DNA of 64,000 nucleotides from NCBI RefSeq assembly GCF_002087335.1, contig NZ_MWVJ01000006.1, positions 1 to 64,000 of the forward strand, in the 5' to 3' direction. Source of the stretch: Pseudophaeobacter leonis (lineage in GTDB: Bacteria; Pseudomonadota; Alphaproteobacteria; Rhodobacterales; Rhodobacteraceae). The position numbers and the translations under genes are program-made. Positions within the stretch are counted from its first letter, which is position 1. Each line of letters opens with the position of its first letter. Positions 30,962 through 41,536 of this stretch are shown here, in pieces. The notes below the pieces were generated by a model that had not been told where the DNA came from, did not search any database, and worked only from the letters and a program-made list of their open reading frames with translations.

Positions 30962-31147
30962 TTAGCTGCCGCTCTTTTTTTGGCGGTCAGCTTCCTTTTT
31001 CAGAATGGCAACGACAAAGAGGATCGTCGCCGCAAGCAGAACCAACATTTCACCTGTGTCTCCCAACACAGCACCGCCCGTGAACGCACCCAAAGCAACA
31101 TTTAAAAAATACAGAGCAAAAACGATGACAGCGGCAGCGAGGAACAT
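30962..31147 (-). CDS. Small two-segment membrane protein leading the sulfonate operon
   Basis: A 61-residue protein starting MFLAAAVIVFALYFLNVALG, with a second hydrophobic segment MLVLLAATILFVVAIL and a basic tail KKEADRQKKSGS. I use the ATG at 31147; a longer frame to 31183 would overlap the LacI operator. It is the first gene after the promoter, 30 bp upstream of the TRAP binding-protein gene. I do not recognise the family; an accessory role for the transporter is only a guess from position. Confidence 0.6.
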   Translation of the reverse strand: MFLAAAVIVFALYFLNVALGAFTGGAVLGDTGEMLVLLAATILFVVAILKKEADRQKKSGS

Positions 31148-31181
31148 GATCGGCTTTCCCAAATGATTCGGCTTACACATC

Positions 31182-31199
31182 AATGTAAGCGCTTACATT
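31182..31199. promoter_or_regulatory. LacI-family operator O1
   Basis: AATGTAAGCGCTTACATT is a perfect 18-bp palindrome with the AAGCGCTT core typical of LacI/GalR regulators. It lies between the sulfonate operon and the divergent lacI-type gene. Confidence 0.85.
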
Positions 31200-31202
31200 A
31201 TC

Positions 31203-31220
31203 AATGCAAGCGCTTACATT
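31203..31220. promoter_or_regulatory. LacI-family operator O2
   Basis: AATGCAAGCGCTTACATT differs from O1 by one base. The centres are 21 bp apart, two helical turns, so two dimers could bind the same DNA face and repress both divergent transcripts. Confidence 0.85.
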
Positions 31221-31282
31221 AGTGGCTTTCCCCCGGCTTTTCCTGTGATAGAATGAAGAAAAACTAAAGCAAGAGATTGAGA

Positions 31283-32380
31283 ATGCCAAATCCAGAGGCC
31301 ATTCCGACATTGGGCGATGTTGCCAAGATGGCTGGCGTATCAAGCGCCACGGTTTCGCGCTGTCTGAACGCGCCTGATCGCGTCGTCGAGGCAACACGGC
31401 AGCGGGTTCAGGAGGCGATAGAGGCGCTTGGCTACACGCCAAACTTTGCCGCACGCGTGATGGCGGCCAAGAGCACCATGACAATTGGCGCTATCATCCC
31501 AACGATGGAAAACGCGATCTTTGCGCGGGGGGTGCAGGCCTTTCAGGAAGAGTTGCACCGGCAGGGCTATACGCTGCTGGTTGCCAGTTCTGCCTACCGG
31601 CCCGATATTGAGAACGAACAGATCCGGGCGCTGGTTGCGCGCGGCGCGGACGGGCTTTTGTTGATCGGGCATGATCGTGAGGCAGAAATCTATGACTATC
31701 TGGCGCGGCAGAAAGTGCCCGCTTTGGCAGCATGGAGCCATAGTGAGGCGGGTCAAATTCCCTCAATCGGGTTTGACAACGCGCAGGCCATGTTCAGCCT
31801 GACGCAAGAGGTGATTAAGCTGGGGCACACAAAAATCGCGATGATTTCAGGCGTCACGCAGGGCAATGACCGGGCCCGCCTGCGCCTGCAGGGCTGCCGC
31901 GATGCGATGGAGGCCAATGGCCTGGATGCTGCAAAGCTCCCCGTCATAGAAGCCGCCTATGAAATCGAACATGGTGCTGCGGCCTTTGCAAAGCTGATGG
32001 CGCGCAGCCCGCGCCCCAGCGTGGTCATGTGCGGCAACGACGTTCTGGCCACCGGCGCGCTGCTCTGTGCGCAGCGGTTGGGACTGGCGGTGCCCGAGGA
32101 TGTCTCAATCACCGGTTTCGACGATATCGAGCTGGCCCGGGTCACCAATCCGGCCCTGACCACCGTACATGTGCCGCACCGCGAGATGGGAGGTAAAGCC
32201 GCCCTTGAGCTTGTTGATATGGTGAAGAACAAAAGCCCCGGGCGCTCAGCCAAATTGCCAACACATATCACATGGCGTCAGTCTCTTGGCCCAGTTGGTG
32301 ACCCTGTTGGAGGTCCTGTTGTTGGCCCAGTTGCTGGCCCAGTTGGCGACAGCGCCAGGCCAGCATCAGAAGCCTCGTGA
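31283..32380 (+). CDS. LacI-family regulator of the sulfonate operon
   Basis: A 365-residue LacI/GalR protein. The HTH is TLGDVAKMAGVSSATVSRCL, with hinge region NFAARVMAAKSTMTIGAIIP, then a periplasmic-binding-protein-like effector domain (ITGFDDIELARVTNPALTTV). The start is the ATG at 31283; a TTG 6 bp upstream is also possible. It is divergent from the sulfonate operon with two operators between them, so it most likely represses that operon until a sulfonate inducer binds. The C-terminus carries a repetitive tail GPVGDPVGGPVVGPVAGPVG not expected in the family, encoded by imperfect tandem repeats. Confidence 0.88.
   Translation: MPNPEAIPTLGDVAKMAGVSSATVSRCLNAPDRVVEATRQRVQEAIEALGYTPNFAARVMAAKSTMTIGAIIPTMENAIFARGVQAFQEELHRQGYTLLVASSAYRPDIENEQIRALVARGADGLLLIGHDREAEIYDYLARQKVPALAAWSHSEAGQIPSIGFDNAQAMFSLTQEVIKLGHTKIAMISGVTQGNDRARLRLQGCRDAMEANGLDAAKLPVIEAAYEIEHGAAAFAKLMARSPRPSVVMCGNDVLATGALLCAQRLGLAVPEDVSITGFDDIELARVTNPALTTVHVPHREMGGKAALELVDMVKNKSPGRSAKLPTHITWRQSLGPVGDPVGGPVVGPVAGPVGDSARPASEAS
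32286..32350. repeat. Imperfect tandem repeats encoding a GPV-rich tail
   Basis: Degenerate copies of GGCCCAGTTG and related units follow one another at the 3' end of the LacI-type gene and encode repeated Gly-Pro-Val triplets. Confidence 0.75.
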
Positions 32381-32678
32381 TCCCGCCCAGCGCTGGGTCG
32401 TCATGGCGGCGCTGCGGCTGAGGTTGATCAGACCGCCCTTTGGGGATTGGCCATTGTGCGCGCAGATGGGATGCGGAGAGGCAGGCAGCGCATCAATGGC
32501 TCTGGCCCAGCAGGGCGCGGGGGTAAAAACCCTGTCGCCAGGCCCCTGAACTGGGCCCATATACCAGGCCCCGTTTAATAGTCCTCTGGGAGACTCCTGT
32601 GACAATCCCGCGGCGCCCTGCTGCCTTTGCCAGAACAGCGTTTCATGGTAGGCTTGCGCCATAGTGAGGAGATATGTG
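32381..32678. other. Intergenic region without a supported gene
   Basis: A 98-residue minus-strand frame (32366-32662) is open but has no recognisable family and overlaps the end of the LacI-type gene, so I do not call it. No clear terminator or other site is seen. Confidence 0.45.
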
Positions 32679-33279
32679 ATGCGTGCGTTTCGGTTTGCCG
32701 TTTTGACTGCGGTGGTTTTTGCTGCCGGACAGGTTCCCACGGCTTCGCTGGGCGGCGGTGAAGGTGGGGACGGCGGCTACGGCGGTGCGGCGGCCTCACA
32801 CGGGCTTAGCTCTGCAACCACCCGCAGTGTCGTCAGAACGCTCACCCGCGGGGCCAGTCGGTGTGGGTCCCAGCCGTGGATATACCGGTATGACTGCTAT
32901 CGCTGGGTCTACAAACGCGCAGCGGACCAGCTCACCGGCAACCCGGCCTATTCCGAGGCGCACAAGGCCATGCTGCAGGTCGAACGCAGTCTGGAAGCCG
33001 CGGTAAACAAAAACCGTGACCCCAGCAAACCCGTCCGGCGGCGCGCCCTGGAAACCTACAAACCAATCAAATCCTCAGCCATTCCAGCGGTTAAGCGTGC
33101 AGCCGATAAAGCCCTGAACCAAGGCCGAGACCCGCCTGCTGCGCTCTGCGTCCAACAAACAAGAGCACTATGCCCGCATCGCGCAGGCTGTGAATTCCAA
33201 CAAGGTTCTGCTGCGATCAACCCTGACGCCCGGCGGAATGATACGCTTTGCCAGCGCCATTTTGGCGCGCTTAACCTGA
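32679..33279 (+). CDS. Secreted protein of unknown function (frameshifted)
   Basis: About 200 residues. There is a signal peptide (MRAFRFAVLTAVVFAAGQVP), then a glycine-rich stretch GGGEGGDGGYGG and a region with two cysteines (SRCGSQPWIYRYDCYRWVYK) that could form a disulfide. The frame breaks near 33118; the better continuation is KAETRLLRSASNKQEHYARI and then LTPGGMIRFASAILARLT, with a stop at 33277-33279. One extra C would explain it. GAGGAGA precedes the ATG. I do not recognise the family. It is probably periplasmic or exported. Confidence 0.6.
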
Positions 33280-33460
33280 CTGGGCCATTTGGGCCCGCTT
33301 GAGCTGACAGGGCGCACCGCGCTGTTTTTGCCCTGAGCCACGCCCGTGTTAGGCATCGGGCTGCCCCGGTGGTCGCAATGGGGAGGGCTCACTCTACAAA
33401 ACTGGACAAAAGGCCAGCCTATCAGGCAGAGCAGACCGGTTGAGCCGCCCTGATCTGCCT

Positions 33461-33513
33461 GACCAATCTGGCCTGACCAATCTGGCCTGACCAATCTGGC
33501 CTGACCAAGATTG
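33461..33513. repeat. 14-bp tandem repeat, three full copies
   Basis: GACCAATCTGGCCT occurs three times in a row (33461-33502) with a partial fourth copy. It lies directly after the stop codon of the minus-strand uspA gene. Confidence 0.95.
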
Positions 33514-33519
33514 ATTTGA

Positions 33520-33927
33520 TCAGCGGACCACGTGGACAGCGCAGGGGGCATGGCGCACCACCTGGCTCGCGGTAGAGCCCAGCAGCAAATCCTGCATTCC
33601 GGGGCGATGCGACGCGATGATCACCAGGTCCGGCTTGTTCTGCTCGGCCCAATCCAGGATCGACCGTCCAGAGTGCCCCTCAATAACAACCCCAGTGGCA
33701 TTTGGCAGCGTCCTTGCAAGGCCTTCCAACTCGCTCTCCAGCGCCTCACGAGCCTGCGCCATATATTCAACTGGCATATATGACATCGCATAGGCCGGGA
33801 CCTGTTCAACCACATGCAACAGAGTGATCTTGGCCTCCGGTGTTGCCAGCAATTGTGCAAGTTTCAACGGCGCGGATATATCACGGTCCGGGTCAAAGGA
33901 AATTGGCACGACAATATTATGGTACAT
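33520..33927 (-). CDS. Universal stress protein (UspA family)
   Basis: A 135-residue UspA domain starting MYHNIVVPISFDPDRDISAP, with ATP-binding motif ASHRPGMQDLLLGSTAS. It is of the same subfamily as the UspA in the sulfonate operon (24256-24666), with matching C-terminal ends VVRHA-CAVHV. The ATG at 33927 is preceded by AGGAGGC. It appears monocistronic. Confidence 0.88.
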   Translation of the reverse strand: MYHNIVVPISFDPDRDISAPLKLAQLLATPEAKITLLHVVEQVPAYAMSYMPVEYMAQAREALESELEGLARTLPNATGVVIEGHSGRSILDWAEQNKPDLVIIASHRPGMQDLLLGSTASQVVRHAPCAVHVVR

Positions 33928-34067
33928 TTGAAGCCTCCTAAGCTGTTCGCGTAGGCCCAGCATGTACCCTCACAGCTGCACCGACATTGATCCAGGTCAG
34001 GGTCTTTACCCTTTTGGCCACAGAAGTTTTGCGCAACAGATACGCGAAGGCTTTCACAATACTGGCG

Positions 34068-34112
34068 GCTAAAAAACTGGCTGCTAAAAAACTGGCCGCT
34101 AAAAAACTGGCC
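34068..34112. repeat. 15-bp tandem repeat, three copies
   Basis: GCTAAAAAACTGGCT, GCTAAAAAACTGGCC and GCTAAAAAACTGGCC lie head to tail, just after the end of the minus-strand monooxygenase-fold gene. Confidence 0.95.
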
Positions 34113-34132
34113 AGCCCAGCGGGTGGTGCGGC

Positions 34133-34459
34133 TCAGGAGGCCTGGAACGTCGCCGTGACCTCATACATGACCGGCTCAAAACTGCGGCACAGCTCGTTTA
34201 TCTTGCGATTGCGCGCCCGCATTTCCGGTGATCGCAGCATCTCCATAAAATCCTCGCGGCGACGCCATTGCGAGTAGTTGGCAATCCGGGTCTGCGCATC
34301 GTTCACATGCAGGCCCGCCGACACAAACCCCGGCTGCTTTGAGATAAAGGCGCCATAGGCCTCTTCCAGCGCCTCCATCAGATCCTGGCAGGTTCCCGGC
34401 GACATCTCAAAAGTGGTGATGACGGTCTGGATCTCCGCCGCATCTGTTATTTTTGGCAT
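34133..34459 (-). CDS. Antibiotic-biosynthesis-monooxygenase-fold protein
   Basis: A 108-residue protein starting MPKITDAAEIQTVITTFEMS, with the ABM-type ferredoxin-like fold pattern (PGFVSAGLHVNDAQTRIANY and SQWRRREDFMEMLRSPEM). Such proteins are small cofactor-free oxygenases or haem-binding homologues. The ATG at 34459 has GGGAGCAGAGG upstream. It is divergent from the outer-membrane protein gene. The substrate is unknown. Confidence 0.72.
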   Translation of the reverse strand: MPKITDAAEIQTVITTFEMSPGTCQDLMEALEEAYGAFISKQPGFVSAGLHVNDAQTRIANYSQWRRREDFMEMLRSPEMRARNRKINELCRSFEPVMYEVTATFQAS

Positions 34460-34605
34460 CCTCTGCTCCCTGGCTACTGCGCTAAGTGTGACCAGCCTAC
34501 GATGGTTACGGCCAAAAGCGGACTTGTTTTTGCCTAAGGTTCTTGCAAGCACGCACCACTCACCTAAAACGAGTACATGACAACAATATCTGTCCGCAAA
34601 TAGCC

Positions 34606-35307
34606 ATGTTTCGCGCGGGTTTTCTGGCTCTGACGCTCTGCGCAGCGCTGCTGCCCCAGAGCGCCCTGTCCGGAGCCTGGAAACGCGCGCCCGGAACCGG
34701 ATTTGCCGCGACCAGCTTTGCCCTGCGCAATACAGATCAGGGCCTCACAACCGAATTTGGCTATTATCGCGACTTTGGCCTCAACGGGCGGTTTGATTTG
34801 GGGGTCGACCTCAATCAGGTCGGGTCACAGTCCGGCCATGCCCTGCTTTTTGCCCGCCTGCCGTTGCGGCAAAGGCCAAATGCAACGCGAATTGCAACCG
34901 AGCTGGCCCTCGGCGGCAACCACAGCCAGGGGGACTGGCAGCCAATGTATCGCCTGACGGTGTCGGCGGGGCGCGGTTTTGCAACCCGCCGGGGCAACCT
35001 CTGGGGCATTCTCGATCTGATCTATGAGAAGCGCGGCGACGCAGAACAGGCCCTCTGGAAACTGGACGGCAGTTTCGGCCTGACCACCGGGCGGCAGCTG
35101 TCGCCTCTGCTGCAAATCGAAACCGCCTTTGGCAATGGCACCGATTTCAGCTACGCGATCACCCCCTCCATACGCCTCAGCCTCTCTGGCCTGTCGCTTC
35201 CGGCTCAGAAGGTGTTTGAAACCAGCGAATTGGTCATCGGGATTGAATATCGCCAGGCAAAAACCCAAAACCTCGGCCTGAAGATCGCCCTGTGGCAACG
35301 CTTTTAA
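34606..35307 (+). CDS. Probable outer-membrane beta-barrel protein
   Basis: A 233-residue protein with a signal peptide (MFRAGFLALTLCAALLPQSA) and alternating hydrophobic strands throughout (FGYYRDFGLNGRFDLGVDLN, TRIATELALGGNHSQGDWQP), ending in a C-terminal phenylalanine (LKIALWQRF) as in barrel proteins inserted by BamA. The start at 34606 is the ATG next to the signal. I do not recognise a specific family. Confidence 0.6.
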   Translation: MFRAGFLALTLCAALLPQSALSGAWKRAPGTGFAATSFALRNTDQGLTTEFGYYRDFGLNGRFDLGVDLNQVGSQSGHALLFARLPLRQRPNATRIATELALGGNHSQGDWQPMYRLTVSAGRGFATRRGNLWGILDLIYEKRGDAEQALWKLDGSFGLTTGRQLSPLLQIETAFGNGTDFSYAITPSIRLSLSGLSLPAQKVFETSELVIGIEYRQAKTQNLGLKIALWQRF

Positions 35308-35340
35308 CCCCAACACTCCGGGCCGGAATGCTGGGGTTAA
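35304..35340 (+). terminator. Dyad overlapping the stop codon of the barrel gene
   Basis: TTAACCCCA and TGGGGTTAA (35304-35312 and 35332-35340) form a perfect 9-bp stem with a central CCGGGCCGG. It is not followed by a long T run, but its place suggests a terminator shared by the converging genes. Confidence 0.5.
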
Positions 35341-35390
35341 ACAGTAGAGACAACAGCCAGATCAGAGCCGCCCATATATTTGCCAACGCG

Positions 35391-37675
35391 CTACTTGTCG
35401 ACGCGCACCACCACCTGCACCTCACCGCGCAGGCTCTCTCCCCAGTTCAGGCGGATCTGGTCATCATTGCTGCCCTGCTCAAGCTGCACATAGGGCATTA
35501 CATACCTGAAGGTGCCGGACGCATTTCGGATTGGGCCAATCGCCGTTACCGCATCCACTGCCCGTGCATTGCCCTCAAACGGCAGGTTGCCAGAGGTCTG
35601 CACCGTCCAGGTGTTTGAATTAGAGGATTGCACATGGCGCACCCGCAAAGGGCTTGCGACGATAGCCGTGATGCCGTGAAAGGTATTGCCCTCAAAGAAC
35701 ACCGATTTGCAGCGCCCGAAATCCAGATCCGAAAAGCTGGTGTCCACCCGGTCAGCCCGGTCAATACTGCCATTGATCGAGCGGAACTTGTTGCCCGAGA
35801 TGCTTACCCCATTGAGGAAATGACCCGTGCCATAGGGCTTTACCACGATATAGCTGAACCAGGGAGCGACGTGGCTCGACAAAAAGACATTGTCGGTGAT
35901 CGACAGCGAACTAAAGGAAAACCCGGTGTTGAAATCGGGACGTGGGTCCTGCTCGTTGGTCCACTCGATAAAACAATTGTCGACATAGTTGTCTGACACC
36001 GTGGTCGCGCAATAGGTCGAGGCCAGCACCAGGCCCGCCGTGCGCACACCGGCTGCGGTCTCATCTCCCTGAAAGAAATGATTGCCTGTAATGGTTTTAT
36101 TCGCCCCCGCCAGCAGCGCAAAATGCCGGAATTTGGTGACACGGTTGTTGCGCAGCTTGGCGTCATTGGCATTGACGTTGAGACCAACACTGGTGCGATC
36201 TTCCACATCAAGCGGCTCTTCCGCCGACAGGAACTGGCAATTGTCCACCAGGATGCCCTGACAGCCCGACCCGATAGAGGTAATGCCGCGATCCTTTGGC
36301 CGCGAAATAAAACAGTGATCGAGACTGAACACGGTCCCCGCTGCGGGCAGACGCAGCGCGCTGCAATGTGAGTTGCACTGAAGTTCAACCTCTGTCATGC
36401 CAAATTTGCTCAGCGCACTGAAGCCACTGAAATCCAAGATGTATTTGAAGTCTTTGAAGGTAAACTTCTGGGTGCCCGAGGCATCATATAGCGGCGCACT
36501 CAGGGTGATTTCGCCGGTGCCAATGTTTTTGCTGCGCACATAGATCTCACGCCCGACGCCACTGCCTTCGACGAGGGAGCCCACCGCAATATTGGCGATA
36601 TTGTTCACATTCGTCAGCGTGCGCGGATCACTTGGGTTATAGGTGGCCCGCTCGGTCCAGGTATCGGTATCCCAGGCCGCCCCCCCCGAGGCCGCCAGCT
36701 GGCCATTCCGGATCACCCGCCGGGTTGAATACGAGGTGCGGTTGGGGACTGCGGCCTGCATATCAATCGGCTCGGTCACGGTGATCATCCGCCCCGCCAG
36801 ATCAAGGGATTCATGATCCGACGAATTCAGCAGCGCCTGAAAGGCCTTCTTAAAGCCCAGCTCCTCGTTGTCAAAGGCGGCAGCATAGGAGGGAAAGTCG
36901 AAATTTTTGCGCAACAGCAACATCTTGTTTGTGGCCATGCGCAGGCTGCCCTCAAAGAAGACCGGGTTGTTCAAAGACACCGTGTCGCCCAGAAAGAACC
37001 GTCCTGCAGGTACCAGGATCTGCCGTCCATCCGCCGCCGCATCCGCCGCCTCAAAGGCGGCAGTGTTATCTGTGGCATTATCGCCTACGGCACCATAATC
37101 CAGCACATCCACAACGCTGAGCATATCGCGCAAAAAGGCGCTGGTGATATCGGTGATTTCAATGTCGTCAATCCGGACCACACCGCCGTTGGGGCCAATC
37201 AGGTCAAGCCCCATATGGCCATAGGTGGCGGCGCGGCCCCAGGGCATATCCACCCCGGTGCGCGCGCCCGTGCCAACGATGGCGGTCACTTCAACCACGG
37301 ATCCATAGGTGGTCAGGGTGGTGCTGCCGCCCACTTCGGTCACGCCACCCACATGTGACTCGCTGTCATCGCCGGCCCAACCGGCGATGCGTACCGTCGG
37401 CAGCGCGCCGCTCACGGCCTTGATGCGCGCCTTCACCTGCAGATAGCAGCCCGGCAACAGCGGCGTCTTGCCCATGTAGCGCAGCTTTTGGGTCGATTGC
37501 AGTTTCTGCAACTCCATACAGCCGGCAAAATCAGCATCCGCCACCACAATCGCCGCGTTCGGCACCCCATCATAGGTATCAGCCCCCGGCGTTCCATCCC
37601 ACTCGACCAGACACCCAGCCCCGCCTCAAACTCCGGCGGCATCAAATCAAGACCCGCAGTAATCCCCTTATTCAT
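35391..37675 (-). CDS. Large right-handed beta-helix (pectate-lyase-3-like) protein (frameshifted)
   Basis: About 761 residues. The N-terminal part (MNKGITAGLDLMPPEFEAGL, VWSSG) and the rest (DGTPGADTYDGVPNAAIVV onward) are in different frames; a missing G near 37588 explains it. After a carbohydrate-binding-like N-terminal region, DYGAVGDNATDNTAAFEAAD is the typical start of the pectate-lyase-3/GH28-type beta helix. Many N-rich coils follow (GLNVNANDAKLRNNRVTKF, KTITGNHFFQGDE). There is no classical signal peptide. The start at 37675 has GAAGGAG upstream. Roseobacters carry close relatives near polysaccharide genes; a role in binding or cutting an exopolysaccharide is inferred. Confidence 0.75.
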
Positions 37676-38080
37676 CCCAAAACTCCTTCGAGCAGCGCGC
37701 ACGCATATCGCCATCCAGAGCTAATGATCCCACCTTAAAACCAGCCAAGCACAGCGCGCGCCGCCTGCGCACCTCTCCCCATCCGCTTTGCTTTGGAGCC
37801 GCCCATCGCCTGAGGACCGCCCGGCAGGGAAAGGCGGCTGCCAAAGCCAAATCGCCGAGGGCCCCCGCCCCTTTGGGGTGGGGAGACGGCTATTTGGCTT
37901 GTCAGGCAGATGGCGCCCCTGCCAGGACCTCAAACAGGCGACGGGTGGCTGCAAAGCTTTGCTTGGGTGGGCCCCAGAGCCAAAGCGCCTCTTCAAACAA
38001 AAAGGAGCGCCCAAAGGGCGCCCCATGTTGTTGAACCTTTTGCCATCCGACCGGATCTAGCCTCAGGAGGCTTCAGCGCC
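37676..38080. other. Intergenic region between the beta-helix gene and lysK
   Basis: No gene is supported. It holds the lysK terminator (37999-38021) and an inverted pair AGCCAAAT/ATTTGGCT around 37845-37900. The short open frames are GC-driven and overlap on both strands. Confidence 0.55.
37999..38021 (-). terminator. Terminator after lysK
   Basis: GCGCCC-TTT-GGGCGC on the minus strand (38007-38021) is followed by TCC and TTTTT. It lies about 75 bp after the lysK stop codon. Confidence 0.75.
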
Positions 38081-39734
<1,654 letters not shown>

Positions 39735-39860
39735 CTTGTTCTCCATCAACGGCCCAGACAGCCGCACAATCATAGCCCACTGCCCTTTGCAGCAGGTCGG
39801 ACCGGTCTATGGCGCAGATGCAGCATGAGTCAATGAACAGAGCCGTCGCACAGCCGCGTT

Positions 39861-40760
39861 TCACGCCTTAAAACCGGCCTTTTCGACGATCCAATCCATA
39901 ATTCGCCCCACATCCGCATCTGCGGCGGCCCCATCCCGCAAGGACGCATAATAGCCCCGAGTCGAAACCGTGGCCGCAGCCTCAAGACGCACCAAGGCGC
40001 CGGCCTGCAAAAAACCGTCCAAAATTCCGCCCCAGGCGAGGAAAACCCCCTGCCCTGCCAGCCGCGCATTGACCAGCATCGCATAAGAGCTGAAATCCAG
40101 AACCCGCGCCGCATGCGGCATCTCCTGGCCCGTTGATTTGAACCAACTGGGCCAGTCATGCCACTGGCTGCGCGCCGCCTCCATGGTCAGAAAGGTCATC
40201 CGGGAAAAGTCATAGGCCCCGGCCCGCATCTGCAGCCGCGCCAGATACAGCGGACTGATGGCGGGAAAGACCTCATCGCCCAACAGGCGCTGCTCGTTTT
40301 GCCCGTCGGATCCCGCCAGACCAAAGCGAATGACCAGATCGCCGGGACGCACGGCCTCTCCATACTCCTGGCTTATGATACGAATCGTTACGTCGGGAAA
40401 GGCCTGCTCCAGTTCTCCAAGCTGTGGAATCAGCCAGAAGGCAACAAATCCAGACGGGGCTGTCACCGTCACAATGCGGGTTTCCACGTTCTTTTTGATC
40501 TGCGACACGGCACTTTCTATCTGGCCAAAGCCACTGTGCAGCGCCTGCAGCAAGTCCTTGCCAGGCTGCGTCATACGCGCGGGCTTGTGACTGCGATCAA
40601 ACAGAGCGCAGCCCAGCTCTGCCTCCAATGACGCAATCCGGCGCGAAATTGCCGGTTGCGAAACATTCAGCTCCTGTGCTGCACCCGTCAGCGTGCCATG
40701 ACGCGCTGCAGCATAAAACGCCGTGAGCCCGGAGAAGCCTGGCAAACGCTCCATTAACAT
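39861..40760 (-). CDS. LysR-family regulator divergent from dddW
   Basis: A 299-residue GcvA-type LysR protein with HTH ELNVSQPAISRRIASLEAEL and effector domain starting VETRIVTVTAPSGFVAFWLI. In Ruegeria pomeroyi the DMSP lyase gene dddW has a neighbouring LysR gene whose product is reported to mediate induction by DMSP. This pair has the same kind of layout, so regulation of dddW is the natural inference. Confidence 0.87.
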   Translation of the reverse strand: MLMERLPGFSGLTAFYAAARHGTLTGAAQELNVSQPAISRRIASLEAELGCALFDRSHKPARMTQPGKDLLQALHSGFGQIESAVSQIKKNVETRIVTVTAPSGFVAFWLIPQLGELEQAFPDVTIRIISQEYGEAVRPGDLVIRFGLAGSDGQNEQRLLGDEVFPAISPLYLARLQMRAGAYDFSRMTFLTMEAARSQWHDWPSWFKSTGQEMPHAARVLDFSSYAMLVNARLAGQGVFLAWGGILDGFLQAGALVRLEAAATVSTRGYYASLRDGAAADADVGRIMDWIVEKAGFKA

Positions 40761-40769
40761 AACCTCATC

Positions 40770-40780
40770 GTATATTATAC
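40770..40780. promoter_or_regulatory. Short dyad in the lysR-dddW gap
   Basis: GTATATTATAC is an 11-bp palindrome around a central T, 9 bp upstream of the LysR start codon. It may be a LysR half-site core or part of a promoter. Confidence 0.3.
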
Positions 40781-40860
40781 TGCAGCTTTACCCTATTGAG
40801 CGGCGTGGCAAAAGCCTCTTATCTGACCCGGAACAAAACGGCCCACTCACACCAAACCCA

Positions 40861-40888
40861 GCAGACAAAACGCAGCAGACAAAACGCA
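40861..40888. repeat. 14-bp tandem repeat upstream of dddW
   Basis: GCAGACAAAACGCA occurs twice head to tail, ending at the AAGGAGG ribosome-binding site of dddW. Confidence 0.95.
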
Positions 40889-40904
40889 AGGAGGCCCACA
40901 GCAC

Positions 40905-41387
40905 ATGCACCTAGATATCACCGCAGAAACCACCGCGGACATCACCACACTCGCGACAGATCTTGGCGATACCGAACTGCTCAATCAGGCCTCAAACCTG
41001 CCGCATGCCCCCCTGGCGGTTGATGCAGCAGAGGTGCCTCTGTCCAGCGGCGCCGAGGCGGGGGTTGGCGAGGTGCGCTGGCGTACCCTGATCAACAGCT
41101 GCCCGGAGCGGTCGCGGGAGCCGGTTCTGGGCATTGCAGAGTTCGAGCCCCACGGCCGCCTCTTGCCCCATCGCCACGACCCAGCCGAGTTCTATCTCGG
41201 GCTCGAAGGCCACGGGTTTGTCACCATTGATGGCATCTGCCATGAAATCCGCCCGGGCGTGGCGATCTATGTGCCTGCCAATGCCGAGCACGACACCCTG
41301 GCAGGCCCGGACGGGCTGCGCTTTGCCTATGGTTTTGCTGAGGCCAGTTTTGAACAAATCGCCTACCGGTTTACGGCCCAGAACTAG
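40905..41387 (+). CDS. dddW: DMSP lyase DddW (cupin)
   Basis: A 160-residue single-domain cupin. The metal-binding and catalytic residues of DddW are all present: H89 and H91 in PHRHDPAEFYLGL, E95, Y97 and H129 in PANAEHDT, spaced as in the R. pomeroyi enzyme (H81, H83, E87, Y89, H121). GEVRWRTLINS and FAYGFAEASFEQIAYRFTA also match that protein as I recall it. It cleaves dimethylsulfoniopropionate to dimethyl sulfide and acrylate in the cytoplasm. AAGGAGG precedes the ATG. It is divergent from a LysR gene and appears monocistronic. Confidence 0.85.
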   Translation: MHLDITAETTADITTLATDLGDTELLNQASNLPHAPLAVDAAEVPLSSGAEAGVGEVRWRTLINSCPERSREPVLGIAEFEPHGRLLPHRHDPAEFYLGLEGHGFVTIDGICHEIRPGVAIYVPANAEHDTLAGPDGLRFAYGFAEASFEQIAYRFTAQN

Positions 41388-41536
41388 GTCACCGGGGAAA
41401 TCCAGTCATCCCTTTGGCTGTTTCCCGCCAGTTTTGCAAAAATACGCCAGGGCCGGGAGTTGAACCTGTCTCTGGCCACGCCTATCCTGACCGCCGCACG
41501 CCCGCGTGATGAACCCGTGCTCAAAAAGGATAGCAA

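Noticed and set aside
32366-32662. Minus-strand 98-residue frame after the LacI-type gene
   Set aside because: No recognisable family, no good ribosome site, and it overlaps the LacI 3' end.
33461-34112. Repeats at 33461 and 34068 as a CRISPR array
   Set aside because: Units are contiguous without unique spacers, and no cas gene is present.
33987-34277. Plus-strand frame containing an AAKKL repeat as a small repeat protein
   Set aside because: It overlaps a clear minus-strand gene, and its repetitive part is only the translation of the intergenic tandem repeat.
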